A DNA stretch of 37,770 bases from Lachnospiraceae bacterium. GTDB taxonomy: Bacteria > Bacillota > Clostridia > Lachnospirales > Lachnospiraceae. This document shows, in pieces, positions 1-7,964 of the stretch (the first letter of the stretch is position 1; every line of letters starts with the position of its first letter). Below the pieces are notes generated by a model that saw only the letters and a list, made by a program, of their open reading frames with translations, was not told the DNA's origin and searched no databases. The stretch is from positions 1-37,770 of the forward strand of contig JAFUIR010000006.1 in NCBI GenBank assembly GCA_017468395.1. The letters are read 5' to 3'. The position numbers were made by a program, and so were the translations under genes.

Positions 1-1344
1 AGCGGTTACTATCTGTATGACCCCAGAGGAAGTGTCACAGGCATTACCAACAAAAAGGGACAGATTTACCAGTCTTACCGTTACAATGCCTTCGGTGAAA
101 TCACCTTTGGCGAGCCGAAGTACGACAACGAGTATACCTACAACGGGGAATCCTATAACCCCAACATCGAAAGCCAGTACCTGAGAGCCCGTTATTACAA
201 CGTGACACTGGCAGCCTTTATAACCGAGGACAGTTACCTTGGAGACATCACCAGTCCGCTGACCTTGAACCGCTACAACTACTGCGTGAGCAGCCCGCTG
301 AACTATGTGGACCCGAGTGGGCATTGGAATGATGATATAGAATTGGATGATTCACCTAAACCTTCTAGAGCAGAAAGTCTTTCAGAAGATATTAGTGACA
401 GATTGGAAAAAGAAGTTCTGGATGCCATAGCATATATGGAGGAAAATGAAGGCTCAACATATGGCGATTATATTGAAGAAAAGGTATATCTAAGGGAGAA
501 AGAGAAAGAGGAATTTATTGAAGATGCTATAGAATGGTGGACAACAGACTCTGTTGGAAGTAGTATTGCAAGTATTCATCACGCAGTCCTAACTCCGGTA
601 ACCGCACTTGTGGTGACTGTTCGCAATTTGAATATGCAACTTACAGAAGGTTATTGTGGTAACCAGTGGAGTGATATTGTAGAGGTAAACAATAATATAG
701 TAGGTGGTCTTGGTGAAAGTTTGTATACTACAGGACAGTATCTGTATGATCCGATGAATTTGTGGTACACTGGTGCATACATAGCAATGAATTCATCAGA
801 AACTATTTTCGCTGATCCGTTTGAACAAGTTTTGCTTGTGTACGATAGTTTTTGGAAAGGTGATAATAAAACTGCACCAAAGGCAGTGGGTAAGACTGTC
901 ATGGATGTAGCGCAAGCGGCAGTAGTAGCCAGTGCAGTAAAAGGTTGCGGAATAGATGGCGTAAGTGGAAAGCCGAGTGCGGGTGTTGCTACGGGTGCCA
1001 ATGGGATTAACCGGTTCAATGGGCTGCCTGAAAATCAAGGCTATAGTTCATTTGGACAATTAAAGAATGTGATAGGTTCGGCGGGGGAAGGAAAACATTG
1101 GCACCACATAGTAGAACAATCGCAAATAACAAAATCAGGTTTTAGCGCACAGCAAATACATAATACATCAAATATTATTGCAATTGATCAAGCAACTCAT
1201 GCAAAGATTACAGGTTATTATAATACAACAACCTTTAGATTTACAGGTGGACAAAGTGTACGTGATTGGCTTGCAGGACAGAGTTATGAATATCAATATG
1301 AATTTGGTCTTGATGTATTAAGAAAGTATGGGGTGATAGAATGA
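1..1344 (+). CDS. RHS repeat protein, C-terminal part with HNH/Endo VII-like toxin tip (5' truncated by window)
   Basis: The frame is open from base 1, so the N-terminus lies outside the window. The first ~107 visible residues are the RHS core-associated end: YD repeats (YLYDPRGSV, YRYNAFGEI), then YLRARYYN, EDSYLGD, LNRYNYC and the terminal DPSG at visible residues 104-107. After DPSG the sequence becomes AT-rich and unlike the shell, as expected for an exchangeable toxin tip. At the C-terminus, GKHWHHIVEQ (about residue 366) followed by IHNTSNII and a late His matches the His-rich active-site layout of HNH/Endonuclease VII-fold toxins. RHS proteins enclose such tips in a beta-cocoon and deliver them in contact-dependent competition; the likely activity here is DNA cleavage (inference). 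The stop overlaps the start of the next gene (ATGA), the usual toxin-immunity arrangement. The exact toxin subfamily is not assigned. Confidence 0.88.
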   Translation, partial: SGYYLYDPRGSVTGITNKKGQIYQSYRYNAFGEITFGEPKYDNEYTYNGESYNPNIESQYLRARYYNVTLAAFITEDSYLGDITSPLTLNRYNYCVSSPLNYVDPSGHWNDDIELDDSPKPSRAESLSEDISDRLEKEVLDAIAYMEENEGSTYGDYIEEKVYLREKEKEEFIEDAIEWWTTDSVGSSIASIHHAVLTPVTALVVTVRNLNMQLTEGYCGNQWSDIVEVNNNIVGGLGESLYTTGQYLYDPMNLWYTGAYIAMNSSETIFADPFEQVLLVYDSFWKGDNKTAPKAVGKTVMDVAQAAVVASAVKGCGIDGVSGKPSAGVATGANGINRFNGLPENQGYSSFGQLKNVIGSAGEGKHWHHIVEQSQITKSGFSAQQIHNTSNIIAIDQATHAKITGYYNTTTFRFTGGQSVRDWLAGQSYEYQYEFGLDVLRKYGVIE

Positions 1345-1724
1345 AAAAGTATAGCAAAGAAGATGTTTTGAGACAGTATGAAGAAAGCGGTAGAATAATG
1401 TATCAAGCCACTTTGGATGGGGACTATAAAGCAAACAACAGAGAAGGAAAACGATTAACGAAAATTTTTAAATATTTCGAAGAAAACAGAGAGTTTGCAT
1501 TTGACTGTATACATGATATGTTAAGTAGTCAAAATGTTGTGGTCAGAACAGATGCAGCGGCATATTGCTTAGCTTTAAATGAAAATATTGATGAAGCCTT
1601 GGAAGTATTATCTGAAATAAGCGACAGAAAAGAGAACGGGATATTTGGATTTAATGCAAAGAAGACTTTAGAGGTTTGGAATGCACAAGGTTACTTACAA
1701 ATATATCCTAAAAAAGAGAAGTGA
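1341..1724 (+). CDS. Putative immunity protein, DUF2019-like
   Basis: This 127-aa acidic, soluble, all-helical-looking protein overlaps the toxin stop codon by 4 bp. The stretch with VVVRTDAAAYCLAL and then FGFNAKKTLEVWNAQG resembles the HEAT-like helices of DUF2019 proteins, which are often found next to RHS/polymorphic toxins. The position directly behind a nuclease tip makes a cognate immunity role likely: it would bind and block the HNH domain in the producing cell. There is no signal peptide or membrane segment, consistent with a cytoplasmic partner. The family assignment is from recall of sequence pattern, and the pairing is inferred from overlap. Confidence 0.7.
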   Translation: MKKYSKEDVLRQYEESGRIMYQATLDGDYKANNREGKRLTKIFKYFEENREFAFDCIHDMLSSQNVVVRTDAAAYCLALNENIDEALEVLSEISDRKENGIFGFNAKKTLEVWNAQGYLQIYPKKEK

Positions 1725-1790
1725 TATATCTGTTGAATACAGAATTACTTGAGCAGAAGGTAATTATGGCAAGAGAGGTATTTATAGAGT

Positions 1791-2204
1791 TAAATTGTTG
1801 TAGATATTTTAAAGATTAATGAATGGGGAACCACTTTTAATCCTAATCAGTGGATATTACCTATACAGGATATTTATTATCAATATGCAGTATATTATAC
1901 ATTCCCGGAGGAGCCTGGAATGATATATTATAGTTTGAAGCGTTCCACGCCAGCCCCGCAATATTTGCCAAGTATGGTAAAAGAGACGGAAGCAAGAAGG
2001 AAAGTGTCACTTTGTGAGCCACAGACTGTAATAAAAAATGTATTAGATGTGGCAGTATCGCTGTCTTTTTTGACAAGTTTACAACAGGCAGAACAAGCAG
2101 CACTTTCTATTGCAAATTTCTTGTTCTTGCCAATTATACTACCGGAGCAGATATGGGAGGATACGATTAATCGTTATAATCCAGAGTATCAACCACAGGC
2201 ATAA
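1791..2204 (+). pseudogene. Decayed or unrecognised reading frame in the RHS tail
   Basis: An open frame follows the TAA at 1791-1793 and runs to TAA at 2202-2204. The first ATG is only at 1920, yet the translation upstream (INEWGTTFNPNQW..., PIQDIYYQYAVYY) looks like real protein, so the 5' end of a gene appears to have been lost. No convincing ribosome-binding site precedes 1920. The ATG-initiated part is 94 aa with no motif I recognise. Behind RHS genes, displaced toxin tips and immunity remnants are common, and this could be one. It could also be a short real gene with an unusual start. Confidence 0.35.
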
Positions 2205-2230
2205 GGGGTGTAAAATGAAAAAGTGAATGA

Positions 2231-2265
2231 GCAAGTCCTGCATATATTTATAGCGCAGGACTTGC
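2231..2265. repeat. Perfect 11-bp inverted repeat (hairpin) before a gene
   Basis: GCAAGTCCTGC at 2231-2241 is exactly complementary to GCAGGACTTGC at 2255-2265, with a 13-base AT-rich loop. It lies 21 bases upstream of the start at 2287. No T-run follows on the plus strand, so a simple intrinsic terminator is not clear; a weak T-rich stretch follows on the minus strand. Confidence 0.6.
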
Positions 2266-2286
2266 CCAAAAAGGAGATTAACTGTT

Positions 2287-3060
2287 ATGAATAAAAACAA
2301 AATGATAAAAGAAATTATAAGTCCTGTTATGGAAGAAAAAGGATTTCATTTTAAACGTCATGTTACGGGATTGTGGGAGTGGGAAAAACAAATAGAAGAT
2401 ATAAGGGAAGAGGTCAGCATCGTAGACTTTAGAGGTGCTATTTCTTTAATAATAGGAAAGAGTATGAAAGGTGTGTGTTACGTAGAAGGTGAGAGTCTCC
2501 TATCTACTTTAGATAATCCCAGAACAAAGCAGTCAGATTGGAAATATTGGGAAACGATTGATGCAGAGTTATATAAAAATATTTTATTGGATTTTAAGGA
2601 TATTTTAATTCTGAATTGTGATGAAGTGCTGAAACAACATGTAAAAGAAATCAGGAGCGCAATTCCGAATAAAAAACATTTTGAAAGATATGTGGAACAT
2701 TTTGATGAATTGGCAGAAGAGGGCAGAAACAAATTAGAAATAAGCAATCAAAATGTATTGGAAATATGGCGTATTATCATGGATAATGTACGTTTGTTAA
2801 TTGGGCATCCTGTAGAAGAGGTGGAAGATTTATTACTTGGATATGCAGCTTTTATGGAGAAAGAAATGTTAAGGCAATATGGTGGTCGGAGGGAAATTAA
2901 TTATGATAAAGAGAACTGTAGGTTATGTGAGGTGGGAAAAACGAGAAGTGCATTCAATTTTTTAGCAGAAATGTTTTGGGCATGGGAAAGCGAAGCGTTG
3001 TGGGAGACAGGTATAAATAATTTTTATTATTGGTATGAGCGGGAGCAAAAAAAGAAGTAG
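2287..3060 (+). CDS. Hypothetical protein, possible orphan immunity protein
   Basis: This 257-aa soluble protein starts with ATG after AAGGAG (about 2270-2275). It is rich in charged and aromatic residues, with no signal peptide or transmembrane helix. The N-terminal pattern (KEIISPVMEEKGF followed by an aromatic-rich strand region WEWEK) is reminiscent of DUF4304-like proteins, but I cannot assign a family. The C-terminal half looks helical, with a conserved-looking segment around FNFLAEMFWAWE. It is the last gene of the RHS tail, transcribed in the same direction and followed by a strong terminator. By position it may be an immunity protein whose toxin was lost, but nothing in the sequence proves this. 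Confidence 0.6.
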   Translation: MNKNKMIKEIISPVMEEKGFHFKRHVTGLWEWEKQIEDIREEVSIVDFRGAISLIIGKSMKGVCYVEGESLLSTLDNPRTKQSDWKYWETIDAELYKNILLDFKDILILNCDEVLKQHVKEIRSAIPNKKHFERYVEHFDELAEEGRNKLEISNQNVLEIWRIIMDNVRLLIGHPVEEVEDLLLGYAAFMEKEMLRQYGGRREINYDKENCRLCEVGKTRSAFNFLAEMFWAWESEALWETGINNFYYWYEREQKKK

Positions 3061-3103
3061 GTGCTATGGGAATGTGTTATGCAGTCTCTTATCCGTGTTG
3101 AAA

Positions 3104-3150
3104 TCAGTCACGCCCTGGGACAATTACGTCCCAAGGCGTGGCTGATTTTT
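3104..3150 (+). terminator. Rho-independent terminator of the RHS locus
   Basis: An 18-bp stem (3104-3121 with 3128-3145, one mismatch and one wobble) encloses a six-base loop and is followed by TTTTTATTTTAT. It sits between convergent genes ending at 3060 (+) and 3165 (-). The T-run favours the plus strand; the minus-strand side has only a weak T-rich tail. Confidence 0.88.
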
Positions 3151-3164
3151 ATTTTATCCACCAA

Positions 3165-4343
3165 TCACTTATTCCCACAAACGCTTAATATCTTATCAGC
3201 GGCGCCTTTGGCGCCGGAACAACGCTTGAAACCATCGGAGATGGTGGAGGCGTTTTCTTTGTATGATTTATCATTTAGTATTGTGTTTACTGCTTCAAGA
3301 ATGGACTGGGCATCGGTTTTTTGCAGTTTCAGTCCGGCAGCCAATTGAGATACCCGCTCTGCCACACCGCTTTGCTCCGAGGTCTGGGGGAGCATAATAA
3401 GGGGAACAGCAAAATACAGACTTTCATTTACACTGTTCATTCCGCAGTGGGAGATGAAGGCATCTGCCTTTTGCAGGACGGAAATCTGGTCAACGCTGGA
3501 AAAAACGGATATATTATCCGGTAATCCGCTAAAGTTTTCTAAGGGAACTAAATTGCCCACAGATAAAATTACCTGATAATCGGTCTTGCCAAGTGCCTCA
3601 ATAAAACGATGATACAAGGGTAACATGTCGTTGTTGACAGTACCCATAGATATGTACACAAGTTTTTCATGCGTTTTTTCGGTTTCACCGGCAGCAGGCC
3701 GTATGGAGGGGCCTACAAAAGCATATTTGTCGGAAAATGTGTCGGAAAAAGGTTGAAATTCCGGCGAAGTATAAACTACTGTGTGGGTATTGTCATCGTT
3801 TTGAATGATATCCAGAACGCTTTTTACAGGGTAGCCATTATCCTGCAGGCGTTTGATGTCCTTATTAATCTTGGGCATGGAAAATATCATCTTGAAAAGT
3901 TCGCCTATGCTCTGCCTCATAATTTGAGCAGAGTGTTTGTTAAAAGCAAAAGTAGTAGTGGAAGATACAAAAGGAATGGAGAGTTTCATTGCAACAGCCT
4001 TTCCCCATACCGCCATGGAATCCGCTACGATGCAATCAGGTTGCAGCCGCTCCATTTCGGCGCACACATGGTCGTTGAGAGCCAAGGTGGTATCCACTAA
4101 TATTTTTGTGGAAAAGGCTAAGTCCTTTCCTACGCGGGCAGCATCTTTGGGTGTCAGTTTCTGCTCCATGTCGTAGTCGTCGCAGGAAACAAAAGTTGCG
4201 CCTGCGGATTCAATTTTTTCTCGCATCATATTGTAGGAATAATACCATACCTGATGTCCTCTGTTTACCAATTCCTTTACAACACCCAAAGTAGGGTTGG
4301 TGTGTCCGTGTGCCGGAATACAAAAGAAAACAATTTTACTCAT
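3165..4343 (-). CDS. MGT-family (macrolide-type) glycosyltransferase, GT1
   Basis: This 392-aa cytosolic enzyme of the UGT-like GT-B fold transfers a sugar from a nucleotide donor to a small hydrophobic acceptor. The N-terminus IVFFCIPAHGHTNPTLG carries the acceptor-domain His of the family (AHGH). The C-terminal donor-binding region has SHCGMNSVNESL and PLIMLPQTSEQ, the equivalent of the HCGxxS...P...DQ signature in MGT enzymes. Length is typical. The start ATG at 4343 is preceded by AGGAGG. It lies 11 bp downstream of the DUF6062 gene stop, so the two form a minus-strand operon. The acceptor is unknown; in gut Firmicutes such enzymes can modify macrolides, flavonoids or self-made lipids. 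Confidence 0.88.
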   Translation of the reverse strand: MSKIVFFCIPAHGHTNPTLGVVKELVNRGHQVWYYSYNMMREKIESAGATFVSCDDYDMEQKLTPKDAARVGKDLAFSTKILVDTTLALNDHVCAEMERLQPDCIVADSMAVWGKAVAMKLSIPFVSSTTTFAFNKHSAQIMRQSIGELFKMIFSMPKINKDIKRLQDNGYPVKSVLDIIQNDDNTHTVVYTSPEFQPFSDTFSDKYAFVGPSIRPAAGETEKTHEKLVYISMGTVNNDMLPLYHRFIEALGKTDYQVILSVGNLVPLENFSGLPDNISVFSSVDQISVLQKADAFISHCGMNSVNESLYFAVPLIMLPQTSEQSGVAERVSQLAAGLKLQKTDAQSILEAVNTILNDKSYKENASTISDGFKRCSGAKGAADKILSVCGNK

Positions 4344-4354
4344 ATCACGCCCTC

Positions 4355-5116
4355 CTATTTCTTCATCTTATACACCGCATCCCCGGGGTAGCCGCCTTTT
4401 AGTTTCTGCATGCCGCGCTGGATGGCGTCCTTGGAGGTTTTCCAGTCTGCGTCTTTGTTGCGGTAGTCGAATTTTTCGATGAGCCATGCCACATCTTCAT
4501 AGAGGCGGTCCATGTTGCGGAGCATCAATTCGGAAATGCGGCTGTAGAATTCCTGACGCTCCTTGTCGCCCAGTTTGGAATCGGAAGCCTCGCAGATATC
4601 GCCAAAGTGGGGCAGGCAAAAGCCCTTGCCGTTATCTATTTTTGCACGGAATTCACTGTCCCTTTGATACATCATGAAAAAGGTGTCCAAGTATCTGTCG
4701 TAGTGGTCCTTAAAGTAGTTACAGATGTAGCAGGATTCTTCTTTTTCGGCAGTCCATCTGCCGATGGGGTTTGCGGATTCGCCGCTCTTTTTGAATTTGT
4801 CTTTCAGAGAAATCTTTCCGGGAGTGTAGGATTTGATTTGCTGGCGCATTTCCCCAATCATTTTTTTGTAATGGGTTTTTAAAATCCAGCCGTTGCCCAG
4901 AGTGTTGCCGTAGTCGAACATTTTTTTGAAGTGGGCGCGGCAAAAGCCGGCCTTGTCGGTCTGTTCGCGGATGTCGCTTTCCATATAACTGGAGCCGGAG
5001 CCAAGAACAAAGTCCAAAAGGTCCTGTTCAATTTTTCTTTCGATGAAGCAAAAAGGACATTCGTCATCGGCGTTTACGGCATCGTTTAAGGGAATCATAT
5101 ACAACTGTTCTTTCAT
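4355..5116 (-). CDS. DUF6062 family protein
   Basis: This 253-aa cytoplasmic protein has two similar cysteine/histidine modules: CPFC (residues 20-23) followed by GFCRAHF, and CYIC followed by GFCLPHF. The repeated CxxC...GFCxxHF pattern suggests metal binding, and matches the DUF6062 family common in Clostridia, whose function is unknown. The ATG at 5116 is preceded by AGAAAGGAAC. It is the first gene of a two-gene operon with the glycosyltransferase and has its own good promoter at 5164-5192. No catalytic role can be assigned. Confidence 0.82.
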   Translation of the reverse strand: MKEQLYMIPLNDAVNADDECPFCFIERKIEQDLLDFVLGSGSSYMESDIREQTDKAGFCRAHFKKMFDYGNTLGNGWILKTHYKKMIGEMRQQIKSYTPGKISLKDKFKKSGESANPIGRWTAEKEESCYICNYFKDHYDRYLDTFFMMYQRDSEFRAKIDNGKGFCLPHFGDICEASDSKLGDKERQEFYSRISELMLRNMDRLYEDVAWLIEKFDYRNKDADWKTSKDAIQRGMQKLKGGYPGDAVYKMKK

Positions 5117-5163
5117 GGAAAAAGTTCCTTTCTACGGTAAAATTTCAAGTAAATGTTTCTTTT

Positions 5164-5192
5164 ATTGTAGCCTTAAAAATCTGAATTGGCAA
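5164..5192 (-). promoter_or_regulatory. SigA-type promoter of the DUF6062-glycosyltransferase operon
   Basis: Reading the minus strand, TTGCCA (5192-5187) and TACAAT (5169-5164) are separated by exactly 17 bases; each differs from consensus at one position. This gives a leader of about 40 nt to the ATG at 5116. Confidence 0.65.
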
Positions 5193-5215
5193 TGCCCCTT
5201 AGAGGGCATTTTTTT
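5191..5215 (+). terminator. Small terminator-like hairpin between divergent promoters
   Basis: AATGCCC (5191-5197) pairs with GGGCATT (5204-5210) and is followed by TTTTT, a compact intrinsic-terminator shape on the plus strand. No plus-strand gene ends upstream, and the next promoter starts at 5217, directly after the T-run. It could insulate the permease gene from read-in, or act as a DNA operator. Confidence 0.55.
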
Positions 5216-5216
5216 C

Positions 5217-5245
5217 TTGACGTTTGTCCATTGGTTTACTAAGAT
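5217..5245 (+). promoter_or_regulatory. SigA-type promoter of the uracil permease gene
   Basis: TTGACG (5217-5222) and TAAGAT (5240-5245) are 17 bases apart. Transcription would start near 5252, leaving a leader of about 45 nt before the ATG at 5298 with its GAGGAGGG site. No PyrR-type attenuator is visible in that short leader. Confidence 0.65.
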
Positions 5246-5297
5246 AGAAAGGAAGGGTTTTATAAAAACTTTATAAATTACAGAGGAGGGTATTTCC

Positions 5298-6680
5298 ATG
5301 AGTGACAACTCAAAAGAAAAGGTAGTGCTCGGCGAAGGCGGCATTTATGACGCGAGATCACTGGGCGTACCGAAAATGGTAGTTCTTGGTATTCAGCACA
5401 TGTTTGCTATGTTTGGTGCAACGGTCTTGGTTCCTTTGCTGACAGGTCTGGACGTTTCTACCACACTGTTGTTTGCAGGTTTGGGTACACTGCTTTTCCA
5501 TTTCCTTGCTAAGGGCAAGGTTCCTGCATTCCTTGGTTCTTCTTTCGCATTTCTGGGTGGTTATTTTGCGATCGCTCCTAACGGAGAAAAAGAACTGCTT
5601 CCTTACGCTTGCTTTGGTGTAGCTTGCGCAGGTGTTTTGTATCTGATTATGGCGGCACTTATTAAGATTTTCGGCAGCGGAAAAGTAATGAAATTCTTCC
5701 CGCCTATCGTAACAGGTCCTATCATTATTGCAATCGGACTTAACTTGGCTCCTTCTGCTATTAACAACTGTAATGCAGACTGGCTTATCGCCCTTGTGGC
5801 AATTTTGCTGGTTGTTGTTTGCAACATCTGGGGCAAAGGCATGATTAAGATTGTTCCCATTATTATCGGTGTTATCGGTTCTTATCTTGTGGCAGCAGTT
5901 ATGGGCAGAGTAGATTTTACTGCTGTGGCAGAGGCTGACTGGATTGGTCTTCCGATTCACTGGGAAGAGACAGTATTCTCCTTGGTTGGAAATGCAGATG
6001 TTTCCCTGCTTATTTCCGCAGCCATTACCATTGTTCCTATTGCACTGGCAACTATGGTTGAGCATATCGGTGATATTTCTGCGATTTCTTCTACAGTAGG
6101 CAGAAATTATATCAAAGATCCCGGTCTTCACCGCACCATGCTTGGCGATGGTCTTGCAACAAGTATTGCAGCGCTCTTTGGCGGTCCCGCTAATACAACT
6201 TACGGTGAAAACACAGGTGTTCTTACCCTGACAAAAGTATATGACCCCAGAGTAATCAGAATCGCAGCAGGTTTTGCAATTCTGTTCTCCTTCTCACCGA
6301 AGGTAGCGGCACTTATTAACAGTATGCCTACCGCAACTGTTGGTGGTGTATCTTTGGTGCTTTACGGTATGATTTCTGCAGTAGGTGTCCGCAACATCGT
6401 GGAAACCCAGACAGACTTCACTAAGAGCCGTAACGTTCTTGTGGCAGCACTGATTCTGGTACTGTCCATCGGTGTTTCCTACAGCACCGCAGGCGCTATC
6501 GCATTCTCCATCGGAAGCGTTACCATCAGCCTGTCCGGTTTGGCAGTAGGTGCTTTGGTTGGTATCCTGATGAATGCCATCCTGCCCGGCAAGGACTACA
6601 AATTCGATGAAGAGACTCCTGACGAAACAGGTGCAGACTTCGGAAATTCCGGCAAAAGACTGGAAAAAGAAAAGAAATAA
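5298..6680 (+). CDS. uraA: Uracil permease, NCS2 family (SLC23)
   Basis: This 460-aa polytopic inner-membrane protein is a proton-coupled uracil importer of the UraA/PyrP type. The N-terminal GIQHMFAMFGATVLVPLLTG is the hallmark first helix of the family. LGSSFAFLGGY gives the helix-3 strand residues, MVEHIGDISAISS carries the substrate-binding Glu (helix 8), and GGPANTTYGENTGVL is the helix-10 signature. Length and the hydrophilic C-terminal tail are typical. It has its own promoter upstream and a hairpin downstream, so it is probably monocistronic. Substrate could be another pyrimidine or xanthine, but the motif set fits uracil best. Confidence 0.93.
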   Translation: MSDNSKEKVVLGEGGIYDARSLGVPKMVVLGIQHMFAMFGATVLVPLLTGLDVSTTLLFAGLGTLLFHFLAKGKVPAFLGSSFAFLGGYFAIAPNGEKELLPYACFGVACAGVLYLIMAALIKIFGSGKVMKFFPPIVTGPIIIAIGLNLAPSAINNCNADWLIALVAILLVVVCNIWGKGMIKIVPIIIGVIGSYLVAAVMGRVDFTAVAEADWIGLPIHWEETVFSLVGNADVSLLISAAITIVPIALATMVEHIGDISAISSTVGRNYIKDPGLHRTMLGDGLATSIAALFGGPANTTYGENTGVLTLTKVYDPRVIRIAAGFAILFSFSPKVAALINSMPTATVGGVSLVLYGMISAVGVRNIVETQTDFTKSRNVLVAALILVLSIGVSYSTAGAIAFSIGSVTISLSGLAVGALVGILMNAILPGKDYKFDEETPDETGADFGNSGKRLEKEKK

Positions 6681-6690
6681 CAGCATAGAA

Positions 6691-6740
6691 TATACAAAGG
6701 TGGAAAGCGGAGTCTAAGGGGCTTCGCTTTCTTTTGTATA
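6691..6740 (+). terminator. Imperfect terminator-like hairpin after the uracil permease
   Basis: TATACAAA (6691-6698) pairs with TTTGTATA at the far end, and GAAAGCG (6703-6709) pairs with CGCTTTC (6725-6731), giving a long interrupted stem. There is no run of T after it, so termination efficiency is uncertain. Confidence 0.5.
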
Positions 6741-6775
6741 AGGCTCATAAACGTTTTTGGAAGGAGACTGACAAA

Positions 6776-7831
6776 ATGAATATTGTGGATATGCACTGTG
6801 ACACGATTTCCGTGTTGTATGAAAAAAGAGCGGACGATGCCAAGGAGAAGCTTTACCTTAGGGAAAACAGCGGGCATGTAGATCTTGTGAAGTTGCAAAA
6901 AAGCGGTTATCTACTGCAAAATTTTGCGCTGTTTGTGGAAAAGGAAGCCTGCGTCGACCCGTGGGAGCAAGTGCAAAAACTATATGCTCTTTATCAGGAA
7001 GAATTGGAAAAAAATCGTGACATAGTAGCGCCGGTTTATCAGTTTGCGGATATTGAAAAAAATCGTGCAGAAGGGAAAATATCTGCTCTTTTGACCGTGG
7101 AAGAGGGAGCAGTTTGCAAGGGTGAAATCGAGAAGTTATGTAAACTGCATGAACAAGGCGTGCGCATGATGACACTCACATGGAATTATCCGAATGAACT
7201 GGGCTTTCCGAACTTAAACGGTCCCAGAGGGCAGGGCATGCAACAGGCGGCAGCGAAACTTTCGGATGTGGAACGTGACTTTATGGTGAAAGCCTATTTA
7301 AATACCCCGGATGTGGAAAACGGTCTTACGGAAAAAGGCAGGGAATTTGTCTGCAAAATGCAGGAACTGGGCATGATTGTGGATGTGTCCCATCTGTCTG
7401 ACGCAGGTTTTTATGAGGTGCTTGAATGTACCACAAAGCCCTTTGTGGCAAGCCATTCCAATGCACGGGCTGTTTGCCCTTGTGTGCGCAATATGACCGA
7501 TGATATGATTCGTAAACTGGCTGAGCGGGGCGGCGTTATGGGGCTGAATTTCTGCGCAGATTTTCTGGAGCAACTTCCGGTAGGCACTCCCAATCCCGGA
7601 ACAGTCGCAGCTATCGTGGAACACGCCCGCCACATCACAAATGTGGGAGGAACAGAGGTGCTTGGACTGGGCAGTGATTTTGACGGCATAGCCACTCACC
7701 AGGGACTGACGGATGCCGGAAAGATGGATTTATTGTTTGAGGGACTGAAGAGAGGGGGATTTAAGTCGGGACAAATCGATAAGATGTTTTCAGACAATGT
7801 GCTGAGAGTTTATAAAGATATATTGTTTTAA
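6776..7831 (+). CDS. Membrane dipeptidase, peptidase family M19
   Basis: This 351-aa zinc metallopeptidase of the renal-dipeptidase family cleaves dipeptides, often including D-amino-acid-containing ones. DMHCDT at the N-terminus supplies the first metal ligands (HxD). VEEGAV contains the bridging Glu, VSHLSD and ASHSNARAV provide the two metal His residues, and GLGSDFDGI carries the catalytic-site Asp. The start at 6776 is chosen because GGAAGGAG precedes it at the right distance and the family begins with this motif; a 14-codon extension from 6734 would begin inside the upstream hairpin. No signal peptide is visible, so it is probably cytoplasmic. Confidence 0.9.
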   Translation: MNIVDMHCDTISVLYEKRADDAKEKLYLRENSGHVDLVKLQKSGYLLQNFALFVEKEACVDPWEQVQKLYALYQEELEKNRDIVAPVYQFADIEKNRAEGKISALLTVEEGAVCKGEIEKLCKLHEQGVRMMTLTWNYPNELGFPNLNGPRGQGMQQAAAKLSDVERDFMVKAYLNTPDVENGLTEKGREFVCKMQELGMIVDVSHLSDAGFYEVLECTTKPFVASHSNARAVCPCVRNMTDDMIRKLAERGGVMGLNFCADFLEQLPVGTPNPGTVAAIVEHARHITNVGGTEVLGLGSDFDGIATHQGLTDAGKMDLLFEGLKRGGFKSGQIDKMFSDNVLRVYKDILF

Positions 7832-7874
7832 AAAGAGATCTGGCATAAAAGTCCACAAACAAGCATTTTTTTGT

Positions 7875-7880
7875 TATAAT
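7875..7880 (+). promoter_or_regulatory. Candidate -10 box of the XRE regulator gene
   Basis: A perfect TATAAT lies 85 bases upstream of the start at 7965. No good -35 box is found 16-18 bases before it, so the promoter may be weak or activator dependent. No clear terminator separates it from the dipeptidase gene. Confidence 0.4.
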
Positions 7881-7964
7881 AGAACTAATTGTTAGAGTGA
7901 TGGAAATATTATCGAAAAAGTCGTCAGGAAACAAAAGAAAGCGTAAAGGGAGAACGTAAAAGGG

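Noticed and set aside
3061-3348. A 95-codon plus-strand frame after the orphan gene
   Set aside because: It spans the terminator stem and then runs antisense through the glycosyltransferase gene; no protein-like features.
5246-5297. PyrR-type attenuator for the uracil permease
   Set aside because: The leader after the predicted promoter is ~45 nt, with no PyrR-binding loop or terminator hairpin in it.
5358-6131. Long minus-strand frame inside the uracil permease gene
   Set aside because: Antisense shadow, rich in Cys/Asn/Gln from reversed hydrophobic codons; the permease frame is unambiguous.
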